Below are positions 44,699 to 53,372 of a stretch of 64,000 nt of DNA, one piece after another. Both the position numbers and the translations under genes were made by a program. Position 1 is the first letter of the stretch; each line of letters opens with the position of its first letter. Source of the DNA: Candidatus Zixiibacteriota bacterium (GTDB taxonomy: Bacteria; Zixibacteria; MSB-5A5; GN15; JAAZOE01). Under the pieces are notes generated by a model, which was not told the DNA's origin, ran no database searches, and saw only the letters and a program-made list of their open reading frames with translations. The stretch covers positions 1 to 64,000 of the forward strand of contig DAOUTW010000016.1 of assembly GCA_030668485.1 (NCBI GenBank). The letters run 5' to 3'.

Positions 44699-46162
44699 AT
44701 GCTCAGAATTATATCTAAGCTCTTGATCATGTTAGCCGGAATCGTTGCTATGATTTGTTCATGTGTCGACAACGATCAATTAATAAATCCTTATGGCCCA
44801 TCACCGGAGCAGGTCACCGATCTGGCCGTCGTTGATTCCAGTCCGTTTTCAATTACCCTATCGTGGACCGCTCCAGGGGCTGACGGCAGTTCCGGCAAGG
44901 CTCAGGTTTATGATATTAGATATGCCGCCGTTTCACCGGCAGAATTCGACTGGGATTCTGCAATTGAGTGCGCCGATGAACCGGTTCCGCAGTTGGCGGG
45001 AACGGTGCAATCTTTTGAGGTGGCGGGTCTTTCCCAGTCTATGTCTTATACCTTTTCGATCCGGGCGGCTAATGAGTCGAATAATTGGTCCTATCCTTCA
45101 TCTCCTGTCACGGCAGAGACCCGGCCATTTTTTGTGGCGTCAGATACCATTGGATCATTTATGTGGGCCAGAGATATCTGTGCCGCCGATCTCAATGGCG
45201 ACAATAACGTCGATCTGGCGGTGGCGCATGGGAATGGAGTCACCGTATTCATCAATACCGGCAGCGGATTTAGTACGGAGGGTGTAAATTATCTTGCCGG
45301 ATCCCAGCCCTATTCACTTGCAGCGGTCGATCTGGATGGCGACAATGATCTTGACCTGGCCTGTGCCAATGCAGAGTCGAAAAATGTTTCAATTCTAATT
45401 AACAACGGCGACGGATCATTTCAGAGTTCTGTGAATTATGATGTCGGATACTATCCTGTCTCAATAACGGCGAATGATTTCGATGGCGACGATGATATCG
45501 ACCTGGCCGTGTCGATTTATCAAAATGGTGGCCTGCAGGTATCGGTAATTTTTAATCAAGGCAACGGTACCTATTCGGGATATACACCTTACTCTACCGG
45601 AGGAGTAGCGACTCACAACATCTGTTCCTCCGATTTTGATAATGACGGCGATTGTGATCTGGCCGTTTCTAACGCTTTCACCCATAATATAGCTATTCTA
45701 CCTAACGAAGGTACTGGTATTTTCGCCGGGGCGATTAAGTATTCGATGAATGGTACACCAACATATATTGCAACCGCCGATTTTAATATGGATGGCAACA
45801 ACGATCTCGTGGTGGGGATGCTTTGCGATAGTATCTATTTATACCTGAATAATGGTGCTGGTGCGTTTGAAAGGGTCTCAGGTTGTCCGACCGGGGACGA
45901 CCCCGTCAATATAACGATTAACGATTTCAACGGAGATGGCTTGATGGATCTGGCAACGGCTAATGAGGTCCCCGGTGATCTTTTCGTTTTACTCAATTCA
46001 GGCAACATGGCAATGGTTCCGGCGGCCGCCATGAGCGTATCGGGAAGACGGCAGTCTATTACTTCCGCCGATTTTGATAACGACGGCGATGCCGATTTGG
46101 CCTTGGTAATTTATGATTATGGGAATGGCATCGTTATTTATGAAAATCTAATGATCGATTGA
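44699..46162 (+). CDS. Lipoprotein with fibronectin type III domain and FG-GAP/VCBS repeats
   Basis: 487 residues. The lipobox is MICSC. A fibronectin type III domain (about 38-142, VTDLAVVDSSPFSITLSW to VTAETRP) is followed by about seven repeats of 45-50 residues carrying calcium-type loops such as DLNGDNNVDLAVAH, DLDGDNDLDLACAN and DFDNDGDCDLAVSN, forming an integrin-alpha-like propeller. It is expected at the cell surface or outer membrane; ligand unknown. GGGAG lies 7 bases before the ATG. Confidence 0.85.
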   Translation: MLRIISKLLIMLAGIVAMICSCVDNDQLINPYGPSPEQVTDLAVVDSSPFSITLSWTAPGADGSSGKAQVYDIRYAAVSPAEFDWDSAIECADEPVPQLAGTVQSFEVAGLSQSMSYTFSIRAANESNNWSYPSSPVTAETRPFFVASDTIGSFMWARDICAADLNGDNNVDLAVAHGNGVTVFINTGSGFSTEGVNYLAGSQPYSLAAVDLDGDNDLDLACANAESKNVSILINNGDGSFQSSVNYDVGYYPVSITANDFDGDDDIDLAVSIYQNGGLQVSVIFNQGNGTYSGYTPYSTGGVATHNICSSDFDNDGDCDLAVSNAFTHNIAILPNEGTGIFAGAIKYSMNGTPTYIATADFNMDGNNDLVVGMLCDSIYLYLNNGAGAFERVSGCPTGDDPVNITINDFNGDGLMDLATANEVPGDLFVLLNSGNMAMVPAAAMSVSGRRQSITSADFDNDGDADLALVIYDYGNGIVIYENLMID

Positions 46163-46230
46163 GGATTATCCTTTCAGCGGATTTGAATCCGGATTATCGA
46201 TATCACAGTTGATCTCATTTGAAATATGGC

Positions 46231-46269
46231 AAAAGGCACTGATAAGCTTCCGTCTATCGTGCCTTTTTT
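46231..46269. terminator. Bidirectional terminator between convergent genes
   Basis: AAAAGGCAC pairs with GTGCCTTTT, T tracts at both ends as read on each strand, between the FG-GAP lipoprotein (plus) and the dockerin propeller protein (minus). Confidence 0.75.
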
Positions 46270-46313
46270 GTCAAGCCATTCGTTGTCTGAAGATCCGGAG
46301 ATTCAACGTCGGA

Positions 46314-48956
46314 TCAGGGGCAGCTTGCGCACGGTTCGGGGCCGCCGCTGAAAACATAATTGATCTGGTAAACAGCATCGCCGACATTGACATTAAGGTC
46401 GCAATTGGCATCTCCCGATTCCTCAGGATCGGGGGCCGCGCCGCCCTTGAAGATATAGTTGATCAAAAACACGGCATCGGCGACATTGGCTTGATCGTCG
46501 CCGTTGGAATCGCCGCAAAGATACGCCGCAACCAGACTGAATGATGCCAGGTCGCTCCACTGACCCGCTTCAAATCCATCATCGGCTTTCACACGCCAAA
46601 AATAATCATGGTCGATTTCCAGTGATTCTCCGGGAGGCCATGATGTCGTGGGGGCAGTTCCTGCCGCATGGCCTGAAACTCCGGTAACGAAGGTTGTCAT
46701 CGGTTCGTCATCGTAGACTTCATAGGTATAGGTAATGGCATCATCCTCGTTATCGGGCAAATTGCTATGTGTCAGGGCAACTTCTCCCTCAGTTGCCTCC
46801 TGTAAATTGTCAGGTGTAAGATCGGTCGGGGTAGGGATCGAATTCATGCGGATCTCCAGCGACTGCCATTGAGACCAGAGGGTTCCGTTTGAGGCCCTCA
46901 CTCTTAGATAGTAATTGACTCCATCCTCCAGCGGGCTTCCCATATAGGTGCCCTGCGGTGAGGAACTCGATACCGGACCGGTGTCCCACATCTCGGCATA
47001 ACTCCAGTCATTGTCGGCTCCGGCCTGGACCTGATAAAATTCCTGCGTCCCGGTTCCGGCATCGGAAAACGACCAGGATATTTCAGGGGAATGTTCAACG
47101 ATATGCAGCAGGTCCTCACCGGCAATGCTCAAATCGGCAATCGTGGGAGATACTCCCGGTCGTGAGAATTCAAAAAAATCAAGAATTCTGGAAAAGATAG
47201 TATATCTCTCGGTCCAGCGGGTGCTGCCGTTTATTATCGCCTCAAATCCAAAACCGAAGAAGAGGAGTTTATAGTCGCCCGAATATGAAACCGCCCCGAG
47301 ATCGGAGCTTCCGATATAGACCATTTCCCCGATGCCACCGTTGACAGCATTGAAATGGTCGGGATCGGTTTGATTGGAAGCTCCCTCCGATCCGGATATC
47401 CACACCGTATCGGAATTCTCAAAAACCTGCGTTCCTGGGAAGTTGGCCAGCGCCTGAACCAGCAAAGTACCGGTATAATCGGCCTTGAGGTAATTGTTGA
47501 GAAAAGCTGGGTTGGTCATGTCGAGCATGGCGGCAATTCCCTGACCGGTTAGGAACAGGTTTCCGCCACCATCGAGATACTCCTGTATCGCTGTTATATC
47601 ATCGCCATCGACAGGAAGTTGGTAATCGCCGGTGAACCAAATGACCAGTTCATAATCGTTAAGATCGGTAACCGTCGGTGCCGGCGGGGTCGACCAGATA
47701 TCCCAGGGGATTCGCTCCGCCATCAAACACTCAGTGTAAAAATCTTCGATGTTATCAAAATTGTCGTCATCGACCAGCAGGATATTCGGTTTTCCCAGAC
47801 CCTGCTCGACGAGAAAGGTATCTATTTCACTTCCGCCGTTATAGCTCATTTCCAGAAAAAGTGAATCGATTCGGGGATTGTAATCGGCCGGAATTGTGAA
47901 TTGCAGAGGATCACCGGTATTGTCGGTCGTATCTAAAGAGGTCAGGTCACCTAAGAAGGTATTACCATCGACAACTGATATGGTGGCATCATCGAATGAG
48001 AGGTTAACTGTCAAATCAGTGACCGGCACGCTCCTATAATTAATCACATTGATTGTCATCTCCACCGTTTCACCGGCCTCAAAAACGCCGTTGCCGTCAC
48101 CCCCGGCAGTATCATCGAAATCGTAGCTGTCCATCTCGGGGGAGAATGATAAAGGAATAAAATCGACGGTGTGCCGGCCGAAATTGGGGACCGCCAGGAC
48201 GTTGTCCCGTATATTGTAGTCCAGGCCCGCCGGTTGATCATGACCGCTTGATATCAATTCCGGAGGATTGGTGAAGTTTTTGTCGTACCGGTAAACACGG
48301 CCGCCGGTCGAATTGGAGAGATACACATTGCCGATATGGTCAATAGTAATTCCATCCATAAACCCAAAAGGTGTGGAGACAAGGTTGGTCAGGGAAGTGC
48401 CGACCAGATCAATCGCCTGAATCGGCGCTCCCGCAGAATAGCCTGCGACCAGCAGACGGTTGTTTCTCGCATCGAAGACGATATCTTGTGGAGAAGGGGC
48501 CAACCCGGCAAAGGCATAGAGGGAATATGTCTGAAGGGCGATTGAAATTTGGTAAATCATACCGCCGGTATATACGACATATAGGTTTCCCGAGGTATCG
48601 GTGGTCAACCCGTCATAAGATCGCGCTCCAACAGGCATCTCGACATCCATAAAAATCTCCTCGGTGGTCAGGTTGATACCGTAAACATTGATTCCATTGG
48701 AGACGTAAAGCGAATCGCCGCTGATACAATTGCCGAAGCAGGCTCCAAAGCCGATCATGAATGTATCCACAACGCCCCCAGTATCGATGGCAATTATTGC
48801 TCCGTCACCGATATTCGACACCAGATAACGATTCCGAAGCGAATCGAAGGCGACGCTTTCAGGCTTATAAATAGAATTCTGAGCTTCGGCAATAATTGGC
48901 AGGGCGAAAAGAAAAAGGCAAATTGTGAGGATGAAATATTGAAATCTTCCAGGCAT
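46314..48956 (-). CDS. Secreted NHL/SMP-30-like propeller protein with dockerin-like tail
   Basis: 880 residues; strong ribosome site GGGGAGG before the ATG and a signal peptide up to AEAQN (about residue 26). Residues 30-275 are a propeller with SIYKPESVAFDSLRNRYLVS-type blades. A beta-sandwich (EAGETVEMTINVINYRSVPV) follows, then a Rossmann-like ThuA/glutamine-amidotransferase-like stretch beginning PNILLVDDDNFD with YLDGGGNLFLTGQG, then fibronectin-like domains (about 640-800). The end has two dockerin-like calcium loops, GDSNGDDQANVADAV and GDANCDLNVNVGDAV, and the tail EPCASCP. Function is unknown; it is probably cell-surface or extracellular. Confidence 0.8.
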   Translation of the reverse strand: MPGRFQYFILTICLFLFALPIIAEAQNSIYKPESVAFDSLRNRYLVSNIGDGAIIAIDTGGVVDTFMIGFGACFGNCISGDSLYVSNGINVYGINLTTEEIFMDVEMPVGARSYDGLTTDTSGNLYVVYTGGMIYQISIALQTYSLYAFAGLAPSPQDIVFDARNNRLLVAGYSAGAPIQAIDLVGTSLTNLVSTPFGFMDGITIDHIGNVYLSNSTGGRVYRYDKNFTNPPELISSGHDQPAGLDYNIRDNVLAVPNFGRHTVDFIPLSFSPEMDSYDFDDTAGGDGNGVFEAGETVEMTINVINYRSVPVTDLTVNLSFDDATISVVDGNTFLGDLTSLDTTDNTGDPLQFTIPADYNPRIDSLFLEMSYNGGSEIDTFLVEQGLGKPNILLVDDDNFDNIEDFYTECLMAERIPWDIWSTPPAPTVTDLNDYELVIWFTGDYQLPVDGDDITAIQEYLDGGGNLFLTGQGIAAMLDMTNPAFLNNYLKADYTGTLLVQALANFPGTQVFENSDTVWISGSEGASNQTDPDHFNAVNGGIGEMVYIGSSDLGAVSYSGDYKLLFFGFGFEAIINGSTRWTERYTIFSRILDFFEFSRPGVSPTIADLSIAGEDLLHIVEHSPEISWSFSDAGTGTQEFYQVQAGADNDWSYAEMWDTGPVSSSSPQGTYMGSPLEDGVNYYLRVRASNGTLWSQWQSLEIRMNSIPTPTDLTPDNLQEATEGEVALTHSNLPDNEDDAITYTYEVYDDEPMTTFVTGVSGHAAGTAPTTSWPPGESLEIDHDYFWRVKADDGFEAGQWSDLASFSLVAAYLCGDSNGDDQANVADAVFLINYIFKGGAAPDPEESGDANCDLNVNVGDAVYQINYVFSGGPEPCASCP

Positions 48957-49201
48957 GATTCCTCCCCTAACTATGTTGTCACAAAATTGTTTTCATATAA
49001 ATAGTCCCCTGAGATGCGAATTCTTTCGAAAAGAGAATTCAAAAGACTGCCTTTTATAAATTATATGAGGATAAAATGAAAAAAACATGGCCAGGGGTCG
49101 CCTTGAAATCCCAGATTCAGCAGCCGAGACATATCGAGCCAGGCGAAAAAGCTATATAGGTATAGTTTTAAACGAGTACTGTGGTATTCTTTGGGATCGG
49201 C

Positions 49202-50302
49202 TTAACCGGTTTGGCTGCGGGCCATATAGAATTTGCGCAGCATCCAATATAGCGCCACCAACCCGGCGGTAAACAATAACAGAAACAGGGCAAAGATCGA
49301 CCATTGCGGATCGGTCGGAAGCTTAGATGGGTCGAAATGGCCCTTTAGAAAAACCAGCCGAAGCGAATGGCGCGCGACAACCATGCAGAAAACTCCGGCA
49401 AATACCATGACTGCCGAGGTCCATATTTTCATATGGGGTTGTTCAATTTTGGCTGCCCGGAAATTCAGAATCAGGGCGACTATATTTAATACTATCCCGG
49501 TTATCAGAGCATGAAGACCGGGTGAAGCGAGGAAATTTTTGATAATAGCGGTTTCGAGAGTGAATAGATAAATAAGCCCGAACACAGAGCCGATAATGAC
49601 GCCGTGCATAAACATCCGGCCACCCAGCTTCATGATCTCATCATTGCCTTTGAGTTTGCTATGATATAATGATAATAGTTGTGTGAAAATACCTGCCACC
49701 GCCAGGGCGCCGACAATAGTATGAAGCCAGCGGAAGATTGTCTCTCCGAATTCAGGATTAAAGCTGGCTCCTGCCGGTGAAGACTGATAAAGACCGGCCC
49801 AGATTTCCGGTTTTTCGGCCAGGTCCGAAATCATGGTAAAGGTGAAGGAAATATATACAAATCCGATCGCCGCCAGAATCAATAGCTTGACTGATGTAGC
49901 CGTTGACATGCTTTTACTCATCGAGACCATGTAGAGCAGATAGTACACGACGATAACGACCGGGATCAGCACAAACCAGTTCCAACCGGAAATAATCGAG
50001 GCGGCATAGAATACGCGGCCGTAGATTACCTGAAGAAAAAGCAGGGGAGCTACGCCAAGGGTGATGGTCGTCGCCATTACGGTTGGGAAGAATTTTGTCA
50101 TGGCCGGCAATAACTGTTCACGGACTGTTTTCGATCGGAACATAAGCAGAAGCAGGACTCCGCCGAAGAGAATGTTCATCGCTATCAGGTGTAGCGAAAA
50201 GGTCAGCCAATGGAGGACTGTGAAAAGCCAGTATGGTCCCGGAATCGCCATCGACGGTCCTCCCGCCGTGGCCAAAATCGGAAATATGACAAAACCGTTC
50301 AT
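49202..50302 (-). CDS. Polytopic membrane subunit paired with a cytochrome bd-like oxidase subunit
   Basis: 366 residues with about nine membrane helices. His residues lie in the first helix region (LHWLTFSLHLIAMNILFGG) and in the middle (WLHTIVG, FMHGVIIG), as in membrane haem proteins. Its ATG overlaps the stop of the upstream gene by four bases (ATGA), so the two are translationally coupled and very likely form one complex. It does not look like a usual CydB. Its best reading is the second subunit of a divergent cytochrome bd-type enzyme. Confidence 0.65.
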   Translation of the reverse strand: MNGFVIFPILATAGGPSMAIPGPYWLFTVLHWLTFSLHLIAMNILFGGVLLLLMFRSKTVREQLLPAMTKFFPTVMATTITLGVAPLLFLQVIYGRVFYAASIISGWNWFVLIPVVIVVYYLLYMVSMSKSMSTATSVKLLILAAIGFVYISFTFTMISDLAEKPEIWAGLYQSSPAGASFNPEFGETIFRWLHTIVGALAVAGIFTQLLSLYHSKLKGNDEIMKLGGRMFMHGVIIGSVFGLIYLFTLETAIIKNFLASPGLHALITGIVLNIVALILNFRAAKIEQPHMKIWTSAVMVFAGVFCMVVARHSLRLVFLKGHFDPSKLPTDPQWSIFALFLLLFTAGLVALYWMLRKFYMARSQTG

Positions 50303-51792
50303 TGTCTCTCTCCAGTCAAGTATTTAACAAGCAAACCCAACTCTTCGTCCGACCCGGTGAATGGCGGCATCTCGTCGGTAAAATCTTCGAGCATGGAAAT
50401 GATATCTTCCACTTCTTCCGTATCCATCCCGGTGAAACTCTCCCCGATAGGCCGTATGCCTGTCATGGTGTGGCATCCGCCGCAACGGCGGATGAAAACG
50501 ATCTCCGATTTTTCATTATCGGAAAGGCCGATGTCGATACTTATTGGATCGGCAGTCGCGATGGTTTTTAAATAGCGGCTCAGCTCGGCGGCGTCATTTT
50601 CATTTCCGGCAAAAGGCGGCATTCGGCCGATAAAATGCTGCAAACGGGGGATAATATTGACAATATGTTCCTCTTCCAGCCCGGCCAGTCTGTCAGACAG
50701 GGACATATATCCGGATAAGGTATGGCAGGAGCGGCAATTATGAAGATAAAGATCGCGCCCCCGGTCGCCGGTGGAGTAGACGATAGTCATCGGTTCGGTG
50801 GCGGGCAATTTTTCGGTGTCGGTCGCCAGCAACCCGTTACTGTACAGAAAGCCATGAATTACAAACGGTTTGCGGGCCGCTTCGCGGGCCCATTCAAAGC
50901 CGCCCATCGACATCAGGGCGATAAACAGGAGGATTATCGCCGAGATATAGCCGGAATGGCGGGGAAAGACGATGGTTCCCAGAAATGTGAGCAGGAACAG
51001 CAAAGCGGCGCAGAAGATGGTAACCTGAATCGCGATCATTCCGATCGAGCCGGGAACGAAAGCAGATGAAACAGTTTCCGGCAGGGCATTGAAGTACCAG
51101 AGACCGAAGGGAACGGCCAGAATCAATGAAAGCAGCACCATCACGCCGTTTTGCCTCATGATTCGGGTTTTCAGGGTAAGATTTTTTTCATGGGCGACAG
51201 TGAAGGTGGCATACAACCCGGCCAGTATCAGGCAGATAAAGGTTCGGAAAAAGGTCGAGGGCCATAAGGTGGGATTGAAAAAAGCGTCCCAGAAATTTCC
51301 GCTGACAACCCATTCGCCGGGGGTCAGCATAAATGACAGGATTCCGTTGATAATAAACAGAGACATCCAGGCGGCGATAAAATATATCCATCCTATAGCC
51401 ATATGAGTCGAGGCCGACATCCGTTTCCAGCCATAATAGTAAATCAGGGCGGCGGCGATTTCGACAAAGAAGAAAACCCATTCCGAGGCCCAGCCCCAGA
51501 CGAAGTTTTTGATCAACCATTCCGTTCCGATCGGGTGGATCAGGCCGATCGTCACCCAGATACCGACACCGGTGACGGCGCCGAAAACCAGGGTAATGAG
51601 GACGAAGAATTTGGAATGTTTTTCGATATAGGCGAGATGTTCGAGATCGTTTTTGCGCCGTGCAATAGTTTCGGCCAGAATGAGGTACAAGCCTCCTCCG
51701 ATGGCGAAATGAGACACAAAAACATGTAAAACCGCCACCAGTGCGATCAATAGACTGTTGGCGACAAACGGTTCCCAAACCGGATAAGTCAT
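50299..51792 (-). CDS. Cytochrome bd-like (CydA-superfamily) subunit with two fused c-type haem sites
   Basis: 497 residues. The N-terminal 300 residues have about nine membrane helices with CydA-like marks: His near residues 22-28 (LHVFVSHFAIGG) and SEWVFFFVEIAAALIYYYGW, corresponding to the Glu-containing helix of CydA. The periplasmic C-terminus has two cytochrome c motifs, CRSCH (353-357) and CGGCH (437-441), each followed by a similar MPPF block, so it is a duplicated mono-haem domain. Established knowledge: the CydA superfamily contains quinol oxidases and divergent clades with fused haem c domains. The likely role is reduction of oxygen or another small molecule with electrons from a c-type cytochrome. 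Ribosome site GAGGAA. Confidence 0.8.
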   Translation of the reverse strand: MTYPVWEPFVANSLLIALVAVLHVFVSHFAIGGGLYLILAETIARRKNDLEHLAYIEKHSKFFVLITLVFGAVTGVGIWVTIGLIHPIGTEWLIKNFVWGWASEWVFFFVEIAAALIYYYGWKRMSASTHMAIGWIYFIAAWMSLFIINGILSFMLTPGEWVVSGNFWDAFFNPTLWPSTFFRTFICLILAGLYATFTVAHEKNLTLKTRIMRQNGVMVLLSLILAVPFGLWYFNALPETVSSAFVPGSIGMIAIQVTIFCAALLFLLTFLGTIVFPRHSGYISAIILLFIALMSMGGFEWAREAARKPFVIHGFLYSNGLLATDTEKLPATEPMTIVYSTGDRGRDLYLHNCRSCHTLSGYMSLSDRLAGLEEEHIVNIIPRLQHFIGRMPPFAGNENDAAELSRYLKTIATADPISIDIGLSDNEKSEIVFIRRCGGCHTMTGIRPIGESFTGMDTEEVEDIISMLEDFTDEMPPFTGSDEELGLLVKYLTGERQ

Positions 51793-51847
51793 AGTTCCTC
51801 GATACGATTATTTTCTGATTCCGGGGCAATCTATGCAAGTTGAAAAA

Positions 51848-52270
51848 TCATTTCAACTCTTTTCTGAAATAGACAATCTCTTCCCAGCCCTCATAGCCGC
51901 AATGTTTGAAGGCTGCCATCGAGGGGGTATTTTCCTCTTCAATCAAGGCCGCAATGACCTTCGCTCCCATTTCGGCCAGCAATTCCTCGACTTTTTCCAA
52001 CAGGCGTGCCGCCAGACGATGTCCCCGGTAATCGGGATCGATAGCGAGGCGATTGATCCATCCTTTACGGCCGTCATAGGAACCGACGACCGACCCGACC
52101 ATCTCGCCCTCATCGGTTTTGAGGGTCAGGATGACGACATAATCGTCATATATCTGCTCCTCGATCCTCTGGCGGCTGTCGCGGTCCTGTTCGTCATAAT
52201 ACAGCCCGCATCGGCCCCAAAGGGCCGTCAGATCGTTATATTCGTCAATATTGAAGAGACCGATATTCAT
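51848..52270 (-). CDS. GNAT-family N-acetyltransferase
   Basis: 140 residues. Acetyl-CoA motif A is RLAIDPDYRGHRLAARLLEKVEE (seen as DYRGHRLAARLL), preceded by VGSVVGSYDGRKGWINRLAI. The fold and length are standard for small GNAT enzymes that act on amino groups of small molecules or protein N-termini. AGGGA lies upstream. The gene is separate from the oxidase pair. Confidence 0.88.
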   Translation of the reverse strand: MNIGLFNIDEYNDLTALWGRCGLYYDEQDRDSRQRIEEQIYDDYVVILTLKTDEGEMVGSVVGSYDGRKGWINRLAIDPDYRGHRLAARLLEKVEELLAEMGAKVIAALIEEENTPSMAAFKHCGYEGWEEIVYFRKELK

Positions 52271-52344
52271 AATTTTACATCCCTGTAATATTTCCGGTCG
52301 AGATGAATTTAGTCAATCGTAGAGGATCAAGCAAGTCACCGGAA

Positions 52345-52383
52345 ATAAAAAAACCGGATAAAATTTCGATATTTTACCCGGCT
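52345..52383 (-). terminator. Terminator of the TPR lipoprotein gene
   Basis: On the minus strand CCGGGTAAAATATCG pairs with the complementary segment ending ATCCGG, followed by seven U. Confidence 0.8.
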
Positions 52384-52403
52384 GGTGCGCACGTCGGAAG
52401 AGG

Positions 52404-52943
52404 TTAAAAAGCCTTTTTGCCCTTCTTGGTTTTCTTCCTCGATTCCGCCTGAAGAATCTTGCTCTTAACCCGGTCGACGGCCACTCGGGCCTGAGTGTTT
52501 TTCGGGTTTAGTTTGCAAGCCCTTTTATATTTCTCGCCAGCTTTGATGTAATATCCTTCCGCTTCCCAACTGATACCGAGTGCGTAATTGATTTTGGCCC
52601 TGATTTCAGGATCATTGAGGGCGAATTTGAGACTATTGTTGAACGAACCGATTGCGCGGTCGAAACGTTTTTTCTTCTGCTGGGTAAGGCCGAGATAATA
52701 ATAAGCTTCCCAGTTTTTCCTGTTGTTGGCGATACTGCGGATGAAATGCTTGGTCGCCTGGTTGAACTTACCTTTGAAATAAAGGTGTTTGCCCTGATCC
52801 AGATGATTATCGGAAACAGACGCCTTGCTGTTTTTTATGGACTGGGGAGCATTATCTGCCGGATGAGATTTGATAACCACCGTTTTGGTGGCGCATCCGC
52901 TGACAAAAATCATGATGACGATGAGGACTGACAGTAAACGCAT
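52404..52943 (-). CDS. TPR-containing lipoprotein
   Basis: 179 residues from the ATG at 52943, which has GGAGG 6 bases upstream. The lipobox is FVSGC. Three to four TPR helix pairs follow (about 55-155: HLYFKGKFNQATKHFIRSI, AYYYLGLTQQKKKRFDRAI, YALGISWEAEGYYIKAGEKY). The C-terminus is very basic (RKKTKKGKKAF). Probably a protein-binding component of the outer or inner membrane. Monocistronic. Confidence 0.82.
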   Translation of the reverse strand: MRLLSVLIVIMIFVSGCATKTVVIKSHPADNAPQSIKNSKASVSDNHLDQGKHLYFKGKFNQATKHFIRSIANNRKNWEAYYYLGLTQQKKKRFDRAIGSFNNSLKFALNDPEIRAKINYALGISWEAEGYYIKAGEKYKRACKLNPKNTQARVAVDRVKSKILQAESRKKTKKGKKAF

Positions 52944-53372
52944 AGCTATCCTCCCGGATAAATTATCAGAGATTTTCAATTATTATATTATCGGCGCAAA
53001 AGGGAGTCATTATAAACCGCCCGCCCAACATTAGCCCATCTGGATGGTAATCATGTTCACTAATTGCACAATAGATGGGAAATGATTACCGGGAGATATG
53101 TAACTATTCCAAATCCAGAAAAATCAGACCGATCCCTCGGCAAGAATCTCGGATAATCGCTCGAAAACAGGCTCGGGGTCGATCCCCGAACGCAAGGCCG
53201 CCAGCCGAGCGCAATCGGTAATATCCGATTTGGTCAGGTTTATCCCCGAGGACGCCACCTGATAATGGCTCTCCGATATTATATCTCTCGTCCGGGTATA
53301 CAGCTCATAAACGAAATGAAGGGCCGGGAAGTGAGGATTCCCGGCCCAGATTGTGCTCTTTTGGTGGGAGGG
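52944..53372 (-). other. 429-base spacer holding a hairpin and a coding-like remnant
   Basis: A ten-base inverted repeat GGGCCGGGAA/TTCCCGGCCC (53321-53347) lies 50 bases after the stop of the large dockerin gene. On the minus strand the segment 53124-53320 reads as a protein-like frame without a start codon. Confidence 0.5.
53124..53320 (-). pseudogene. Possible remnant of a protein C-terminus, no start codon
   Basis: About 65 codons on the minus strand, ending in TGA at 53124, read as a plausible soluble helical protein end (for instance HFVYELYTRTRDIISESHYQ and LRSGIDPEPVFERLSEIL). There is no ATG or ribosome site, and the frame happens to be the same as that of the upstream dockerin gene, separated from it by the stop and a hairpin. 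It may be what is left of an older gene displaced by the large protein. No family is recognised. Confidence 0.35.

Noticed and set aside
49076-49159. 27-codon frame with GAGG five bases before the ATG
   Set aside because: Very short, no signal peptide or conserved feature visible, and no promoter or terminator that would single it out.
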